Of a stretch of 64,000 bases of DNA, positions 27,006-35,216 are shown one piece after another. The stretch is from contig NZ_PTJS01000001.1 in the NCBI RefSeq assembly GCF_002941025.1, positions 2,294,001-2,358,000 of the forward strand, in the 5' to 3' direction. The DNA is from Streptomyces sp. QL37 (GTDB lineage: Bacteria; Actinomycetota; Actinomycetes; Streptomycetales; Streptomycetaceae). The notes under the pieces were generated by a model that had not been told where the DNA came from, searched no databases, and saw only the letters and a list, made by a program, of their open reading frames with translations. Numbering within the stretch: the stretch's first letter is position 1; every line of letters starts with the position of its first letter. Made by a program: the position numbers and the translations under genes.

Positions 27006-28286
27006 GTGACCCCTCGTCTGCTGCCCGATCTGGCCCCCTGGCGCTCCTCCGCCGACTTCCGGCTGCTGTGGATCCAGGGGCTGATCACCTACTTCGGCAG
27101 CTTCATGGCCCTGATCGCGCTCCCGTTGCAGATCAAGGACCTCACCGGCTCGCCGCTCGCCGTCGGGGCCATGGGCGCCGTGGAGCTCGTGCCCCTGGTG
27201 GTCTTCGGGCTGTACGGAGGGGCGCTCGCCGACTCGGCCGACCGGCGCAAGGTCATCCTCGGCACGGAGGCCGGGCTCGGTCTGCTGGCCGTCGTGCTGC
27301 TGGCGAACGCGCTCGCACCCGAGCCGGCGCTCTGGCCGCTGTACCTGGTGGCCGGCGGGGTCTCCGCGCTGGCGGGGCTTCAGCGGCCCGCGCTGGACTC
27401 GCTGATGGCCAGGATCGTCCCGCACGGCCAGCAGACCGCCGCCGCCGCGCTGAACTCCCTGCGCTGGCAGGTCGGCGCGATCGCGGGCCCCTCGCTGGCC
27501 GGCGTGGTGGTGGCCTACGCGGGGCACGCCACCGCGTACGGGGTCACCGTCGTCACGTTCGGCGTCTCGGTGCTGCTCTGCCTGAGGCTGTCGTCGGCGC
27601 CGCCCGCCCATGACGCCGAGAAGCCGTCGCTGCGCGGGATCGCGGAGGGTGCGCGGTACGCCTGGAGCCGCCCGGTGCTGCTGGGGACGTACGCGATCGA
27701 CCTCGCCGCGATGTTCTTCGCGTTCCCGAACGCGATCTTCCCGTTCCTGGCGGACGAACTGGACGCGGAGTGGTCGCTGGGCCTGATGTACGCCGCGGGG
27801 TCGGTGGGCTCGCTCGTGCTCGGGCTGACCAGCGGCTGGACCTCGCGGGTGCGCCGGCACGGGCTGTTCGTCGTGGGCGGCGCCGCGGTGTGGGGGCTGG
27901 CGATCGCGGCCGCGGGATGGTTCGGGAACATCTGGCTGGTGCTGTGCTGCCTGGGGGTCGCGGGCGCGGGCGACATGCTGAGCGGGCTCGGCCGCTCCAC
28001 GATCTGGAACCAGACCATCCCCGACGAGCTGCGGGGCAGGCTCGCCGGGATCGAGGTCCTCTCCTACAGCGTCGGCCCCCAGCTCGGCCAGGTCAGGGCG
28101 GGCGCGATGGCCGGCTGGACGGGGACGCGGGCCGCGGTCTGGTCGGGCGGCGTGGCGTGTGTCGCCTCGGTCGCGCTGCTGGCCGTGGCGCTGCCGAAGC
28201 TCCTCACGTACGACTCGGAGACGGACGAGGACGCCGCACGGCGGCGTGCCGTGGGCGTCCGCCCGGAAGAGACTCCGACGGCCTAG
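27006..28286 (+). CDS. MFS transporter, EntS/siderophore-exporter-like
   Basis: 426 residues with 12 helices. It opens with FRLLWIQGLITYFGSFMALI, and loop 2-3 is GALADSADRRKVILGTEA; LNSLRWQVGAIAGPSLAGV and the late motif STIWNQTIPDELRGRLAGIE are characteristic of the EntS/MefA-like MFS_3 group, which exports enterobactin and macrolides. GTG start at 27006. Its location just before an iron region is suggestive only; no iron box is seen upstream. Confidence 0.85.
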   Translation: MTPRLLPDLAPWRSSADFRLLWIQGLITYFGSFMALIALPLQIKDLTGSPLAVGAMGAVELVPLVVFGLYGGALADSADRRKVILGTEAGLGLLAVVLLANALAPEPALWPLYLVAGGVSALAGLQRPALDSLMARIVPHGQQTAAAALNSLRWQVGAIAGPSLAGVVVAYAGHATAYGVTVVTFGVSVLLCLRLSSAPPAHDAEKPSLRGIAEGARYAWSRPVLLGTYAIDLAAMFFAFPNAIFPFLADELDAEWSLGLMYAAGSVGSLVLGLTSGWTSRVRRHGLFVVGGAAVWGLAIAAAGWFGNIWLVLCCLGVAGAGDMLSGLGRSTIWNQTIPDELRGRLAGIEVLSYSVGPQLGQVRAGAMAGWTGTRAAVWSGGVACVASVALLAVALPKLLTYDSETDEDAARRRAVGVRPEETPTA

Positions 28287-28295
28287 TCGGGCTGT

Positions 28296-28532
28296 CTAGT
28301 CGGGCGCCTCGTCCGCCGGCCGGTCCGTGCGGTCGTGCCACTTCGGGTCGGTCTCCCACTCCAGGTTCCGCTCACGCGCCGTGTCCATCGCGCGCTGGGC
28401 CTCCCCCGGGGTGGCGTACGGGCCGAAGCGGTCCTTGCCGGGGCACTCGGGGCCCTCCTCGACCTTTTTGTGTTCCAGGCAGTAGTACCATTCGCCCGGT
28501 TTGCCCACCGTGCGCTTCTTGAACAGGGCCAT
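28296..28532 (-). CDS. Small conserved soluble protein
   Basis: 78 residues, rich in charged and aromatic residues ([39 protein letters not shown]). Cys and His pairs (C-x-x-H and EC-P) could bind a metal. A good ribosome-binding site (AGGAAAGGA) precedes the ATG. It is divergent from map, which is 58 bp away. No function is recognised. Confidence 0.75.
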   Translation of the reverse strand: MALFKKRTVGKPGEWYYCLEHKKVEEGPECPGKDRFGPYATPGEAQRAMDTARERNLEWETDPKWHDRTDRPADEAPD

Positions 28533-28590
28533 CGCAGGATCCTTTCCTCTTTGCCATGGTGCCCCGAGGTCGCTGGTTAGACTCGCTGAC

Positions 28591-29448
28591 ATGTCTGGCC
28601 AGTCGCTTCTCGTACCAGGGGAGATCACTCCCGTCCGTTCCGTACCCGGAAGGATCCGGCGCCCCGAGTACGTGGGGAAGCCCGCCCCCACGCCGTACAC
28701 CGGGCCGGAGATCCAGGACTCCGACACCGTGGAGCGCATGCGGATCGCGGGCCGTATCGCGGCGCAGGCGATGGAGGAGGCCGCGAAGCACATCGCGCCC
28801 GGGGTCACCACCGACGAACTCGACCGGGTCGCCCATGAGTTCATGGTGGACCACGGGGCGTACCCGTCGACCCTCGGTTACCGGGGCTTCCCGAAGTCGC
28901 TCTGCACCTCGCTCAACGAGGTCATCTGCCACGGCATCCCCGACTCCACCGTGCTGCGCGACGGCGACATCGTGAACCTCGACGTCACGGCGTACATCGA
29001 CGGCGTGCACGGCGACAACAACGCCACCTACCTCTGCGGCGACGTCGACGAGGAGTCGCGGCTGCTGGTGGAGCGCACCCGGGAGTCGCTGAACCGCGCC
29101 ATCAAGGCGGTGCGGCCCGGCCGGCAGATCAATGTGATCGGGCGCGTCATCGAGTCGTACGCGAAGCGCTTCGGCTACGGGGTGGTGCGGGACTTCACGG
29201 GGCACGGGATCAATTCCTCGTTCCACTCCGGTCTGATCATCCCGCACTACGACAGCCCGCACGCGACGACCGTGATGCAGCCCGGGATGACCTTCACCAT
29301 CGAGCCGATGCTCACGCTCGGCACCCATGACTACGAGATGTGGGACGACGGCTGGACCGTGGTGACGAAGGACCGGAAGCGGACCGCACAGTTCGAGCAC
29401 ACACTGGTGGTGACGGAGACCGGGGCGGACATCCTCACGCTTCCGTAG
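28591..29448 (+). CDS. map: Type I methionine aminopeptidase
   Basis: 285 residues. It removes initiator methionine from new proteins. The five metal ligands are in [14 protein letters not shown] (two Asp), [11 protein letters not shown] (His), FTIEPML (Glu) and QFEHTLVV (Glu). The roughly 45-residue N-terminal extension ([16 protein letters not shown]) is the SH3-binding-type linker of actinobacterial MapB-like enzymes. ATG start at 28591. Confidence 0.96.
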   Translation: MSGQSLLVPGEITPVRSVPGRIRRPEYVGKPAPTPYTGPEIQDSDTVERMRIAGRIAAQAMEEAAKHIAPGVTTDELDRVAHEFMVDHGAYPSTLGYRGFPKSLCTSLNEVICHGIPDSTVLRDGDIVNLDVTAYIDGVHGDNNATYLCGDVDEESRLLVERTRESLNRAIKAVRPGRQINVIGRVIESYAKRFGYGVVRDFTGHGINSSFHSGLIIPHYDSPHATTVMQPGMTFTIEPMLTLGTHDYEMWDDGWTVVTKDRKRTAQFEHTLVVTETGADILTLP

Positions 29449-29461
29449 CGCACCACTTTTA

Positions 29462-29500
29462 CCGACAGACAGTCGGGATTTTGCCGACAGGCAGTCGGGA
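29462..29500. repeat. Tandem 22-bp-phased dyads between map and hmuO
   Basis: CCGACAGACAGTCGGGA (29462-29478) and CCGACAGGCAGTCGGGA (29484-29500) differ at one base and are spaced exactly 22 bp. Each is a dyad with CCGAC/GTCGG arms. They could be weak terminators of map or a paired regulatory site for hmuO. Confidence 0.5.
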
Positions 29501-29508
29501 ACCTGTTG

Positions 29509-29526
29509 ACTTAGGTAAGCCTAAGT
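29509..29526. promoter_or_regulatory. DmdR/IdeR-type iron box of hmuO
   Basis: ACTTAGG-TAAG-CCTAAGT is a perfect dyad close to the actinobacterial iron-box consensus TTAGGTTAGGCTAACCTAA. It directly follows a TTGAC that can be a -35, so iron-loaded repressor would occlude the promoter. It lies about 100 bp before the hmuO start. Confidence 0.8.
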
Positions 29527-29627
29527 AGGAGGATCTGCGTATCGGTGCGCGGCGGCGTGTTCAGCTGCCACCGGTTTATTCGTTTCTGTCCGGACTTCCC
29601 GTCCCCCTCGGTCCCCGGAGGCCCGCC

Positions 29628-30293
29628 TTGGACTCGACCGCCACCACCACGCCCTTCTCGACTCTCATCCGCACCGCTTCGCACGAGCAGCACACGGAGG
29701 CCGAGTCCTCGACCTTCATGAGCGACATGCTCGGCGGACGGCTCGGGGTGGACGCCTACACGCGCTACACCGAGCAGCTGTGGTTCGTCTACCGGGCGCT
29801 GGAGGACGGTGCGGAGGCCCTGCGCGAGGACCCGGTCGCCGGGCCCTTCGTCCAGCCGGAGCTGATGCGCACGGCCGCGCTGGAGCGCGACCTCACCCAC
29901 CTGCGGGGCGAGGGGTGGCGCGAAGGGCTGGAGCCGCTGCCCGCCACCGCCGTGTACGCCGCGCGGGTCGCCGAGTGCGCCCGCGAGTGGCCCGCCGGGT
30001 ACATCGCGCACCACTACACCCGTTACCTCGGTGACCTCTCCGGCGGCCAGATCATCCGTGGCACCGCGGAGAAGACCTGGGGCTTCGACCGCAAGGGCGA
30101 CGGGGTGCGGTTCTACGTGTTCGAGCAGATCCCCAACCCGGCCGCCTTCAAGCGGGAGTACCGGGAGCTGCTGGACGCGGTGAACGCCGACGACCTGGAG
30201 AAGCAGCGCATCATCGACGAGTGCAAGCGCGCCTTCGCGTTGAACACCGCCGTCTTCCGTGAGCTGGGCGAGGCGTTCCCGCTCAGCGCCTGA
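29628..30293 (+). CDS. hmuO: Heme oxygenase (biliverdin-producing)
   Basis: 221 residues, the normal size. It opens heme to biliverdin, CO and free iron in the cytoplasm. The proximal heme ligand is His19 in ASHEQHTEAE, followed by STFMSDMLGG; the distal helix glycines are in YLGDLSGGQIIRG; QIPNPAAFKREYRELLD and FALNTAVFREL are also family motifs. The start is a TTG at 29628, supported by GGAGG 7 nt upstream. An iron box controls it. It is separate from the heme transporter at 34-37 kb but would act on the heme imported by it. Confidence 0.95.
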   Translation: MDSTATTTPFSTLIRTASHEQHTEAESSTFMSDMLGGRLGVDAYTRYTEQLWFVYRALEDGAEALREDPVAGPFVQPELMRTAALERDLTHLRGEGWREGLEPLPATAVYAARVAECAREWPAGYIAHHYTRYLGDLSGGQIIRGTAEKTWGFDRKGDGVRFYVFEQIPNPAAFKREYRELLDAVNADDLEKQRIIDECKRAFALNTAVFRELGEAFPLSA

Positions 30294-30965
30294 TCAGGAC
30301 GCGACCAGCAGAAGGACGCGGCCCCCGACCTCCATCGTGCCGTCCGGCGCGGGTGCGGTGAGGATCTGGGAGCCGCGCCCCTGTGTGATGTTGAGGGCTC
30401 GGCCGAGCTCCGCGCTGAGCAGCATGGCCGCCGCACCGGTCGCCTCGTCCTCGTCCACCCCGTCGTCACGCCGCGGGAAGGCCCGTGCCCGTACGCGCCC
30501 GGCGGCCTCGTCCTCCCAGGCCCAGACATAGAGCCAGCCCTCGCCGGGCGGCGGCCCCGTCAGCGCCTCGACCTCGGCGACGGAGGCGTAACGCTCCAGC
30601 GTCCTCGGCGGTGCCCATTCCGGGCGGGCCGTGATCCAGGTGAACTCGCCGTCCTGGCGGGCCGTCACATCCCCCACGGGCAGCTCCAGGACCTCCAGGT
30701 CGAGCAGCCAGGCCGCGCCGACGAGCGGATGCCCCGCGAACGGCAGGCGCAGCCCGGGCGTGCGGATGTCGACGGTTCCGCGCTCCGGGTCGTCCACGAA
30801 CACCGTCTCGCTGAAGCCGAGCTTCCTCGCCAGCGCCTGCCGGGAATCGTTGTCGGGATACCTGCGCCCGTCGCGCACGACGCCCAGCGCGTTGCCGTGG
30901 CGGCCGTCCGGGCCGCAGAACACGCGCAGTACGTCGATGCCGTCGGGTACCTCGAAGTCGTTCAC
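30294..30965 (-). CDS. PhzF-family isomerase-like protein
   Basis: About 223 residues. N-terminal RVFCGPDGRHGNALGVV, LPFAGHPLVGAAW (the glycine-rich G-H-P/A motif) and late DEDEATGAAAMLLSAELGR match the PhzF fold. The catalytic-Glu position reads FSETVFV. Substrate unknown. The start is uncertain: the frame opens at 31004, but the htaA terminator ends at 31007, leaving no room for a leader, and homology-like sequence begins at VNDFEV, so the GTG at 30965 is preferred. It is convergent with hmuO with no gap. Confidence 0.85.
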   Translation of the reverse strand: MNDFEVPDGIDVLRVFCGPDGRHGNALGVVRDGRRYPDNDSRQALARKLGFSETVFVDDPERGTVDIRTPGLRLPFAGHPLVGAAWLLDLEVLELPVGDVTARQDGEFTWITARPEWAPPRTLERYASVAEVEALTGPPPGEGWLYVWAWEDEAAGRVRARAFPRRDDGVDEDEATGAAAMLLSAELGRALNITQGRGSQILTAPAPDGTMEVGGRVLLLVAS

Positions 30966-31006
30966 CTCCGCATTCAAGCACCGTGCGAGGGTTCCCGACG
31001 CCACAG

Positions 31007-31037
31007 GGCCGCACCGGCGGGATGCGCCGGTGCGGCC
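31007..31037 (-). terminator. Terminator of the htaA-like operon
   Basis: Exact 13-bp arms GGCCGCACCGGCG (31007-31019) and CGCCGGTGCGGCC (31025-31037) around a 5-nt loop, 21 bp after the downstream HtaA-domain gene. Confidence 0.85.
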
Positions 31038-31057
31038 TCGTGCCGTGGGGACGGGGA

Positions 31058-32584
31058 TCAGACGGTACGACGGCGGCGCGCCGCGATCACCACTCCCGCG
31101 CCCGCCGCGACGACGACGCCGGAGGCGGCGACGAGTGCTCCGGCCGGAACGCCGGAGCCGGTGGAGGCGAGGGAGGCCGAGCCGCCCACCGTGCCGCCGC
31201 CCACGGTGCCGCCGCCACCGGAGGTGCCGCCGGTCGTGGACCCGGTGCCGCCCGGTCCGCCGGTGCCGCCCGGGAGTTCGGCGTCCTCGTCGAGGGCGAC
31301 GGACACGGTCAGGGCGTCGAGCTGGGTGCCCTTGGTGTACATGCCGCCGAACGCCTTGGTGCCGTCGGCGGTCAGGGTCGCGGGGACGGCGGCGAGGGTC
31401 ACCACGCCGTCCTTCGCGGTGAGTTCACCGCCGGGGAGCTTCAGGTCGGCGACGGCGAGGTCGGTGTAGGTGGTGACCTTCCTGGTCTCCCGGTCCTTGC
31501 TGGAGACGTCGGCGACCAGGGTGCCCGCACCGTCCTTCACCTGGACCTCGAGTCCGGTGAGGGAGAGGTCGAGCGTGTAGGCGTCGCCCTCCTTGTGGCC
31601 GAGGAAGCGGACCTGGCCGTCGAACTCGGCGTCCAGGGTCTGCTCGTCGGCGTCGAAGCGGCCCGTCGCGTCGGGGAAGCGGTAGCCCGCGCCCGTCGTG
31701 GTGGCGCCGGCCGTCGTCTCGACCTTGCCGCCGGCGATGGGGCCCGTGACGTACGAGCGGAAGGATTCCTTGACGCCCCAGTCGAGGGTGCCGTCGACGA
31801 GTTCGCCCTGCCCTGCCGCCGGAGCGGTGGCCGGCGCCGACGGGGAGGCGGGGGTGGTGGGCTTCTCCGTGGGGGTGGCCGTCGGCTCCTTCGTGGGCTC
31901 CTTCGTGGGCTCCTTCGTGGGCTCCTTCGTCGGCTCCTTCGTGGGTTCCTCGGTCGGGGGCGTCGTGACCGCCTTGACCGACAGGGTGGCCGGGTCGAGG
32001 GCCTCGCCCTCCGCGTACATGCCGTTGAAGGCGGCCGCGCCGGCCTTCGTCAGCGTCGAGGGGATGTCCTTGAAGACCATCGCGCCCCCCTCGCCCTGGC
32101 CCGGCCGGACCGACGAGAGGTCGAGGGCGGCGAACGCCACGTCGTTCTCGGTGCCCTGCGGCGTCTTCAGGTCGACGGTGATGGCGCCGGACGTGCCGCT
32201 CGTCGAGAGCTTCACGTCGGAGAGGGTGATGTCGAGGACGCCGCCATGGGCGTTGAAGTTGACGCTGCCGTCGAAGGCCGTGTCGGTGCCGTGCGTGGTC
32301 GTGTCGTAGGTGCCCTTGCCGTTGCCGAAGGTGAAGACCCCGTTTCCGGCCGCCTGGGTGGCGCCCTTCTCGGCCGTGATCGTGCCGGCGCCGCCGATGT
32401 ATCTGCGGAAGGACTCCTTGAAGCCCCAGTCGAGCGTGCCGTCCGTCAGCTCCATGGTGGCGGCGGGTGCGGCGGCCGGGGACGAGTTGTCGGCCGCGAG
32501 GGCGGGGAGGGTGAATGTCGCGCCGAGCGCGGCCGCCGTGGCGACGGCTGCGGCGAGGGCTATGGGGCGGCGGGTGGCTGCCAT
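31058..32584 (-). CDS. Surface heme-binding protein with two HtaA domains and an LAXTG sortase signal
   Basis: 508 residues. There is a signal peptide to about residue 31 (AAAVATAAALGATFTLPALA). HtaA domain 1 starts at LTDGTLDWGFKESFRRYI, then a linker with five tandem TKEP units, then HtaA domain 2 at LVDGTLDWGVKESFRSYV. The C-terminus is a cell-wall sorting signal: LASTGSG, a hydrophobic stretch and an RRRR tail, the LAXTG form used by Streptomyces class E sortases. HtaA domains bind heme through a conserved Tyr (the SYVTGP/RYIGG region). It would hold heme at the wall and pass it to HmuT. The start at 32584 has CAGGAG upstream. It follows the other HtaA gene by 40 bp in one operon. Confidence 0.92.
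   Translation of the reverse strand: MAATRRPIALAAAVATAAALGATFTLPALAADNSSPAAAPAATMELTDGTLDWGFKESFRRYIGGAGTITAEKGATQAAGNGVFTFGNGKGTYDTTTHGTDTAFDGSVNFNAHGGVLDITLSDVKLSTSGTSGAITVDLKTPQGTENDVAFAALDLSSVRPGQGEGGAMVFKDIPSTLTKAGAAAFNGMYAEGEALDPATLSVKAVTTPPTEEPTKEPTKEPTKEPTKEPTKEPTATPTEKPTTPASPSAPATAPAAGQGELVDGTLDWGVKESFRSYVTGPIAGGKVETTAGATTTGAGYRFPDATGRFDADEQTLDAEFDGQVRFLGHKEGDAYTLDLSLTGLEVQVKDGAGTLVADVSSKDRETRKVTTYTDLAVADLKLPGGELTAKDGVVTLAAVPATLTADGTKAFGGMYTKGTQLDALTVSVALDEDAELPGGTGGPGGTGSTTGGTSGGGGTVGGGTVGGSASLASTGSGVPAGALVAASGVVVAAGAGVVIAARRRRTV
31882..31943 (-). repeat. 12-bp tandem repeat encoding (TKEP)n linker
   Basis: The unit GGCTCCTTCGTG/C is repeated about five times. It encodes the Thr-Lys-Glu-Pro linker between the two HtaA domains. 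In-frame repeats of this kind change in copy number easily. Confidence 0.75.
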
Positions 32585-32624
32585 GACGGTGACTCCTGGT
32601 GGATGTGAGCGATGAGAGGGGGTG

Positions 32625-34019
32625 TCAGGTGTTCCGAGCCGCACGGCGGCGCCTGGCCGCGTACAGCACGGCGGCGGCGGCCGCGATGAGCACGGCCCCG
32701 CCCCCGACGGCGAGAGAGGTACGGGGGCCGGACTCCGCCGCCGGCTGGGTGGCGGGGGGCCCGGCGGACTTCGTCGCGGGCGCGGCGGACGGTTCGGCCG
32801 CGCTGCCCAGGTCGGGCAGCGCGGGCAGTTCCGCCTTCGCGTCGACGGCGACGGCGAGGGAGACCGGGTCCATCGCGGTGCCGGCCTTGTAGAGCGAGCC
32901 GAAGGCCTTGGCACCGTCGGCGGTCAGGGTCGCGGGGGCCTCGGTGAGGACCGCGAGGCCGTCCTCGGGGGCGAGGTCCTTCGCCGGGAAGGTGACGAGC
33001 GGGACGTCCTGGCGGGTACGGCCCCCGGTGGTGACGTCCGCCAGCAGCGTGCCCTTGCCCGAGGCCACCCGCGCGGCGAACCCGGCGAGTTCCAGGTCGA
33101 GGCCGTCCGCTCCGGTGAAGTGGACGCTGCCGGTGAAGACGGCGTCCAGCTTCCGCTTCCCGGCGTCGTACGTCCCCTCGCCCCGGGGGAAGCGGAAGAC
33201 CGCCCCGCCGTCCTGGGCGCCGTCCGCGAGCGCCCACTCGCCCCGGCCGATCGGGCCGGTGACGTACTCGCGGAAGGTGCGGCGCACGCCCCAGTCCACG
33301 GCCGCGTCCTCGAAACGGCCCACACCCTCCTTCTTGTCCGCCGCGGAGGGCGAGGGGGAGGACGCCGGGGACTTCGACGGTTCCGCGGCTGCCGGGGCCT
33401 TCGTGTCCACGGAGAGGCTGACGGTGTCGAGCGGCGTCCCGGCCGTGTAGTAGCCGGCGAAGGCACCCGCACCCTGGGACGTCAGCGTCGCGGGGACGTC
33501 GTCGAGGGCGACGGGTGTGGAGCCGCCCTTCATGTTGATTCCGGAGAGGCCGAGCGTGGCCAGCGGCACCTGGGCGGTGGTGGTGACCCGGCCGCTCTCC
33601 CGGTCCTTGCTCGCCATGTCGGCGTAGAGCGTCCCCCCGCCTCCGGAGATCCGGACGGTGGGGCGGCTGATGGTGAGGTCGAGCTGGTTGCCGCCGTCGT
33701 CCTGCCGGTGGCCGACGAAGCGGACTCCGCCGGAGAAACCCGCCTGGAAGGCGCCGGTCGCCGGGTCGTAGGAGCCGGTGGCGGAGTGGAAGCGGAACTG
33801 GCTTCCACCGACCGTCGCGGCCCCGCCGGTCAGGCTCCAACCGCCCTGGGCGATGGGCCCGGTGACGTAGCTCTGGAAGGAGGACTTGATGCCCCAGTCA
33901 AGGCGCCCACCCTGCACCGTGCGGCTCGCAGCCTGCGCGGCGGTGACCGGGAGCAGCGCTCCCAGCAGCACCGCGAGGAGCGCGACGGCGAGCGCGCGGG
34001 CGGATCGGGACGGCGGCAT
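32625..34019 (-). CDS. Membrane-anchored heme-binding protein with two HtaA domains
   Basis: 464 residues. Signal peptide to about residue 30 (ALAVALLAVLLGALLPVTAAQA). HtaA domain 1 begins RLDWGIKSSFQSYVTGPIA; HtaA domain 2 begins AVDWGVRRTFREYVTGPIG; then a Pro/Ser linker and a C-terminal helix (LAVGGGAVLIAAAAAVLYAA) with a basic RRRR tail. No LPXTG or LAXTG is present, so it stays in the membrane, unlike its neighbour. It is the first gene of the operon and begins just downstream of the tandem iron boxes. It probably relays heme between the wall-bound protein and HmuT. Confidence 0.9.
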   Translation of the reverse strand: MPPSRSARALAVALLAVLLGALLPVTAAQAASRTVQGGRLDWGIKSSFQSYVTGPIAQGGWSLTGGAATVGGSQFRFHSATGSYDPATGAFQAGFSGGVRFVGHRQDDGGNQLDLTISRPTVRISGGGGTLYADMASKDRESGRVTTTAQVPLATLGLSGINMKGGSTPVALDDVPATLTSQGAGAFAGYYTAGTPLDTVSLSVDTKAPAAAEPSKSPASSPSPSAADKKEGVGRFEDAAVDWGVRRTFREYVTGPIGRGEWALADGAQDGGAVFRFPRGEGTYDAGKRKLDAVFTGSVHFTGADGLDLELAGFAARVASGKGTLLADVTTGGRTRQDVPLVTFPAKDLAPEDGLAVLTEAPATLTADGAKAFGSLYKAGTAMDPVSLAVAVDAKAELPALPDLGSAAEPSAAPATKSAGPPATQPAAESGPRTSLAVGGGAVLIAAAAAVLYAARRRRAARNT

Positions 34020-34044
34020 GGAACCCTCCTGGGGAGTGAAGGCG

Positions 34045-34062
34045 AGGTAAGGCTAGCCTAAG
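34045..34062. promoter_or_regulatory. Iron box 1 in the htaA/hmuT divergent promoter
   Basis: AGGTAAGGCTAGCCTAAG, a near-consensus DmdR/IdeR box, 26 bp upstream of the htaA-side ATG and overlapping the likely minus-strand promoter. Confidence 0.75.
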
Positions 34063-34069
34063 CTAAGTG

Positions 34070-34086
34070 AGGTGAGGCTAACCTAA
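34070..34086. promoter_or_regulatory. Iron box 2 in the htaA/hmuT divergent promoter
   Basis: AGGTGAGGCTAACCTAA, closer to consensus, 25 bp from box 1. With box 1 it can repress both divergent operons when iron is plentiful. Confidence 0.8.
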
Positions 34087-34151
34087 TAAGCCTCGGTGGA
34101 GGCCGGACCCCCTCCGCCTCCGCTCACGTGACATCCCAGGACGGTGCACCC

Positions 34152-35216
34152 GTGCGTTTGCCCCAGTACTCCGCCGCGGCGGGCCGAAGAGCCGTGGGTC
34201 GGCACAGAGGCCGGTTCGGATCCCTCGCCGCCGTGACGGCGCTCGCCGCGGTCCTCGCCGGCTGCGGCGGTGCGGGAACGCCGGCCGCGGGCTCCGGTGG
34301 CTCGGCAACCCCCTCCGCACCGGCCGACGTCGTCGAGCCGCTGGCCGGGGCACCCGAGCCCCGACTGCCCGTCACCGTCCCCTCGGCGGACGGCAAGGAA
34401 GTCACCGTCACCTCGACGGACCGGATCGTCCCGCTCACGGGATCGCTGAGCGAGATCGTGTTCACGCTCGGGTTCGGCGGACAGGTGGTGGCCCGCGACA
34501 TCACCGCCACCTTCGAACAGGCGGAGGGACTCCCGGTCGTGACCCGCGCCCATGACGTCTCGGCCGAGGGCGTGCTGTCCCTGCGGCCGACGGTCGTGCT
34601 CGCGGACACCACGACGGGCCCCGCCGAGGCCGTCTCCCAGATCCGTGACGCGGGGATCCCCCTGATCGTCGTCGAGCCGGCCAAGGAACTCGCCGACGTG
34701 GGGCGCCGGATCGACGCCGTGGCGGGGGCCCTGGGCGTGACGTCCGCGGGCGACGAGCTCAAGGCGCGTACCGAGTCGCGTATCGCCGCCGTGCGGAGGA
34801 CGATCCCCGCCCGGGAGGAACGCGGTCCGCGCGTCGCCTTCCTCTATCTGCGCGGGTCGGCCTCCGTCTATCTGCTGGGCGGCCGGGAGTCCGGCGCGAG
34901 TTCCCTGCTCGAAGCGGCGGGCGCGGTCGACGCGGGCAAGGCCTCCGGGCTGACCAAGGACTTCACCGCCATCACCAGCGAGGCACTCGCCGACGCGGCG
35001 CCGGACGCGATCCTCGTCATGACCAAGGGCCTCGAATCAGTGGGCGGAGTCGACGGCCTCGTCAAGATCCCGGGCGTCGCCGAGACGCCCGCCGGGATGG
35101 ACCGCCGCATCGTCTCCATCGACGACGGGGTGCTGCTGAACTACGGGCCGCGCACCGACCGGGTGCTGGCCGAACTGGTGGAACAGCTCTATCCGGAAGG
35201 CGGGAAGGACCGGTGA
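34152..35216 (+). CDS. hmuT: Heme ABC transporter substrate-binding lipoprotein
   Basis: About 354 residues. A basic start is followed by a lipoprotein signal with lipobox VLAGC. The body is a class III (FepB/HmuT-like) binding protein: RIVPLTGSLSEIVFTLGFGG, VARDITATFEQAEGLPVV and the late IPGVAETPAGMDRRIVSIDD. Context with HtaA proteins and FecCD/ABC genes points to heme. The GTG at 34152 was preferred to the GTG at 34128 because CAGGAC lies about 9 nt before it. The stop overlaps the permease start (GTGA). Confidence 0.9.
   Translation: MRLPQYSAAAGRRAVGRHRGRFGSLAAVTALAAVLAGCGGAGTPAAGSGGSATPSAPADVVEPLAGAPEPRLPVTVPSADGKEVTVTSTDRIVPLTGSLSEIVFTLGFGGQVVARDITATFEQAEGLPVVTRAHDVSAEGVLSLRPTVVLADTTTGPAEAVSQIRDAGIPLIVVEPAKELADVGRRIDAVAGALGVTSAGDELKARTESRIAAVRRTIPAREERGPRVAFLYLRGSASVYLLGGRESGASSLLEAAGAVDAGKASGLTKDFTAITSEALADAAPDAILVMTKGLESVGGVDGLVKIPGVAETPAGMDRRIVSIDDGVLLNYGPRTDRVLAELVEQLYPEGGKDR

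Noticed and set aside
31882..31943. Short tandem repeats that could suggest a CRISPR array
   Set aside because: The unit is 12 bp without spacers and encodes TKEP in frame.
34128..34151. GTG at 34128 as the hmuT start
   Set aside because: It lacks a Shine-Dalgarno sequence, while GTG 34152 has one and gives a normal lipoprotein signal.
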